DNA from: JBBPYA01 sp038200385
GTDB lineage: Bacteria > Actinomycetota > Actinomycetes > Mycobacteriales > Geodermatophilaceae
Assembly: GCA_038200385.1 (NCBI GenBank)
Contig: JBBPYA010000103.1
Location: forward strand, 1-6,453
Reading direction: 5' to 3'
Length of the DNA: 6,453 nucleotides
Within the stretch, counting starts at the first letter, position 1. Each line of letters begins with the position of its first letter. The translations under genes and the position numbers were made by a program. Below are positions 4,847 to 6,453 of the stretch, one piece after another. Under the pieces are notes generated by a model that ran no database searches, was not told the DNA's origin, and was given only the letters and a program-made list of their open reading frames with translations.

Positions 4847-6453
4847 ATGAGTGAGGCCCGTCCGGTCCGCGCCGACCGGGGCACCGAACTGAGCTGTCGC
4901 GGCTGGCCGCAGGAAGGTGCGCTGCGGATGCTGCAGAACAACCTCGACCCCGACGTGGCTGAGCGCCCCGACGACCTCGTCGTGTACGGCGGCACCGGGC
5001 GTGCGGCGCGCAGCTGGAGCGCGTTCGACGCCATCCTCGGCTCGCTGCGCACGCTGGCCGACGACGAGACGCTGCTCGTCCAGTCCGGCAAGCCGGTCGG
5101 GGTCCTGCGCACCCACGAGTGGGCGCCGCGGGTGCTCATCGCCAATTCCAACCTGGTGCCGGACTGGGCGAACTGGCCGGAGTTCCGCCGGCTGGAGCAT
5201 CTCGGGCTGACGATGTACGGGCAGATGACCGCCGGCTCCTGGATCTACATCGGCACCCAGGGGATCCTGCAGGGGACGTACGAGACGTTCGCCGCGGTGG
5301 CGGCCAAACGGTTCGGCGGGACCCTGGCCGGCACGCTGACCCTGACTGCCGGGTGCGGGGGGATGGGCGGGGCGCAGCCGCTGGCGGTCACGATGAACGG
5401 CGGCGCGGTGATCGTGATCGACATCGACCCGGTGCGGTTGCGCCGCCGGGTCGAGACCCGCTACCTCGACACCGTCGCCGACGACCTGGACGACGCCGTC
5501 GCGCAGGCAGTGGCAGCCAAGCAGGAACGCCGCGCGCTGTCGGTCGGCGTGGTCGGCAACGCTGCGGTGCTCGTGCCGCGGCTGCTCCGGATGGGCGTGC
5601 CCATCGACATCGTCACCGACCAGACGTCGGCGCACGACCCGCTGTCCTACATCCCGGAGGACATCGACCTGCCCGACGCCGATGACTACGCGGCCAAGAA
5701 ACCCGAGGAGTTCACCGACCGGGCCCGGGCATCGATGGCCAGGCACGTCGAGGCAATGGTCGGCTTCCAGGACGCGGGCGCGGAGGTCTTCGACTACGGC
5801 AACTCGATCCGCGGCGAGGCCCGGCTCGGCGGCTACGACCGGGCGTTCAGCTTCCCCGGCTTCGTCCCGGCCTACATCCGGCCGCTGTTCTGCGAGGGCA
5901 AGGGGCCCTTCCGCTGGGTTGCGCTGTCCGGCGACCCGGCGGACATTGCCGCGACCGACCGGGCGATCCTGGAGCTGTTCCCGGACAACGAGTCACTGCA
6001 CCGGTGGATCACGCTGGCCCGCGAGCGGGTCGCATTCCAGGGGCTGCCGGCGCGGATCTGCTGGCTGGGGTACGGCGAACGCGACCTGGCAGGGGTCCGC
6101 TTCAACGACATGGTCGCCTCCGGTGAGCTGTCCGCGCCGGTCGTCATCGGCCGCGACCACCTGGACTGCGGCTCGGTGGCCTCGCCGTACCGCGAGACCG
6201 AGGGGATGGCCGACGGCTCGGACGCGATCGCGGACTGGCCGCTGCTCAACGCGATGGTCAACGTGGCCAGTGGCGCGTCCTGGGTGTCGATCCACCACGG
6301 CGGCGGCGTCGGCATCGGCCGCTCCATCCACGCCGGGCAGGTCTGCGTCGCCGACGGCACGCCGCTGGCCGGGCAGAAGATCGAGCGGGTCCTGACCAAC
6401 GACCCGGGCATGGGCGTCATCCGGCACGTCGACGCCGGGTACGACCGGGCCGA
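4847..6453 (+). CDS. hutU: Urocanate hydratase, 3'-truncated by window edge
   Basis: The frame runs from ATG 4847 to the window end without a stop, giving 535 residues of an enzyme usually near 550, so only about the last 15-20 are missing. HutU adds water to urocanate to give 4-imidazolone-5-propionate, using tightly bound NAD+ as an electrophile, and acts as a cytoplasmic dimer. Family blocks in order: YGGTGRAARSW (47-57), SGKPVGVLRTHEWAPRVLIA, YGQMTAGSWIYIGTQGILQG (from 124), LTAGCGGMGGAQPLAVTMN (Gly-rich NAD-binding region, about 166-184), DQTSAHDPLSYIP, FDYGNSIRGEA, FSFPGFVPAYIRPLFCEGKG, ARICWLGYGERD (C405, the counterpart of the conserved active-site-region Cys), VIGRDHLDCGSVASPYRETE, and HHGGGVGIGRSIHAGQV (from 483). 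The frame was checked at several points and shows no shift. It is coupled to hutH; hutI and later hut genes are expected beyond the edge. The long minus-strand ORFs here are shadows. Confidence 0.97.
   Translation, partial: MSEARPVRADRGTELSCRGWPQEGALRMLQNNLDPDVAERPDDLVVYGGTGRAARSWSAFDAILGSLRTLADDETLLVQSGKPVGVLRTHEWAPRVLIANSNLVPDWANWPEFRRLEHLGLTMYGQMTAGSWIYIGTQGILQGTYETFAAVAAKRFGGTLAGTLTLTAGCGGMGGAQPLAVTMNGGAVIVIDIDPVRLRRRVETRYLDTVADDLDDAVAQAVAAKQERRALSVGVVGNAAVLVPRLLRMGVPIDIVTDQTSAHDPLSYIPEDIDLPDADDYAAKKPEEFTDRARASMARHVEAMVGFQDAGAEVFDYGNSIRGEARLGGYDRAFSFPGFVPAYIRPLFCEGKGPFRWVALSGDPADIAATDRAILELFPDNESLHRWITLARERVAFQGLPARICWLGYGERDLAGVRFNDMVASGELSAPVVIGRDHLDCGSVASPYRETEGMADGSDAIADWPLLNAMVNVASGASWVSIHHGGGVGIGRSIHAGQVCVADGTPLAGQKIERVLTNDPGMGVIRHVDAGYDRA

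Overview
The window is a very GC-rich (roughly 70% by eye), densely packed stretch of chromosome, most likely from a high-GC Gram-positive actinobacterium. The clues are strong G/C bias at third codon positions, GTG start use, an MscL whose N-terminus matches the mycobacterial type nearly residue for residue, a small acidic 'DDDERFLRERPPHH' protein of a kind I associate with actinobacteria, an actinobacterial-type ERCC4-domain nuclease, and a hutH with the Cys-Ser-Gly cofactor triad.

Layout from left to right. (1) 1-543, +: the C-terminal part of a SAF-domain protein of the CpaB/RcpC (Flp pilus assembly) type, cut by the window edge. (2) 582-992, +: mscL, the large-conductance mechanosensitive channel, probably read with the gene before it. 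(3) 1036-1062: a strong hairpin between two convergent genes, read as a shared terminator. (4) 1096-1284, -: a 62-residue acidic conserved hypothetical protein. (5) 1326-2261, +: a metallo-beta-lactamase-fold hydrolase of the NAPE-PLD-like family, starting only 41 bases from the divergent small gene. (6) 2325-3170, -: an ERCC4-domain (XPF-type) nuclease gene broken by two compensating one-base indels about 110 bases apart. (7) 3171-3297: a divergent intergenic region with an imperfect palindrome and a 10-base-period direct repeat. (8) 3298-4836 and 4847 to the edge, +: hutH and hutU, the first two enzymes of histidine degradation, 10 bases apart with a Shine-Dalgarno sequence overlapping the hutH stop.

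How the genes work together: hutH and hutU form a clear functional pair (L-histidine to urocanate to imidazolone propionate), and the rest of the hut operon (such as hutI and a formiminoglutamate hydrolase) probably follows beyond the right edge. The left half is ordinary actinobacterial envelope and housekeeping content with no strong shared pathway.

I see no mobile element, CRISPR array, tRNA, rRNA or novel multi-gene system. The most notable item is the doubly frameshifted ERCC4 gene. It is either a very recent pseudogene or two sequence errors, and an automatic annotation would truncate or split it. No gene-free stretch exceeds 130 bases.
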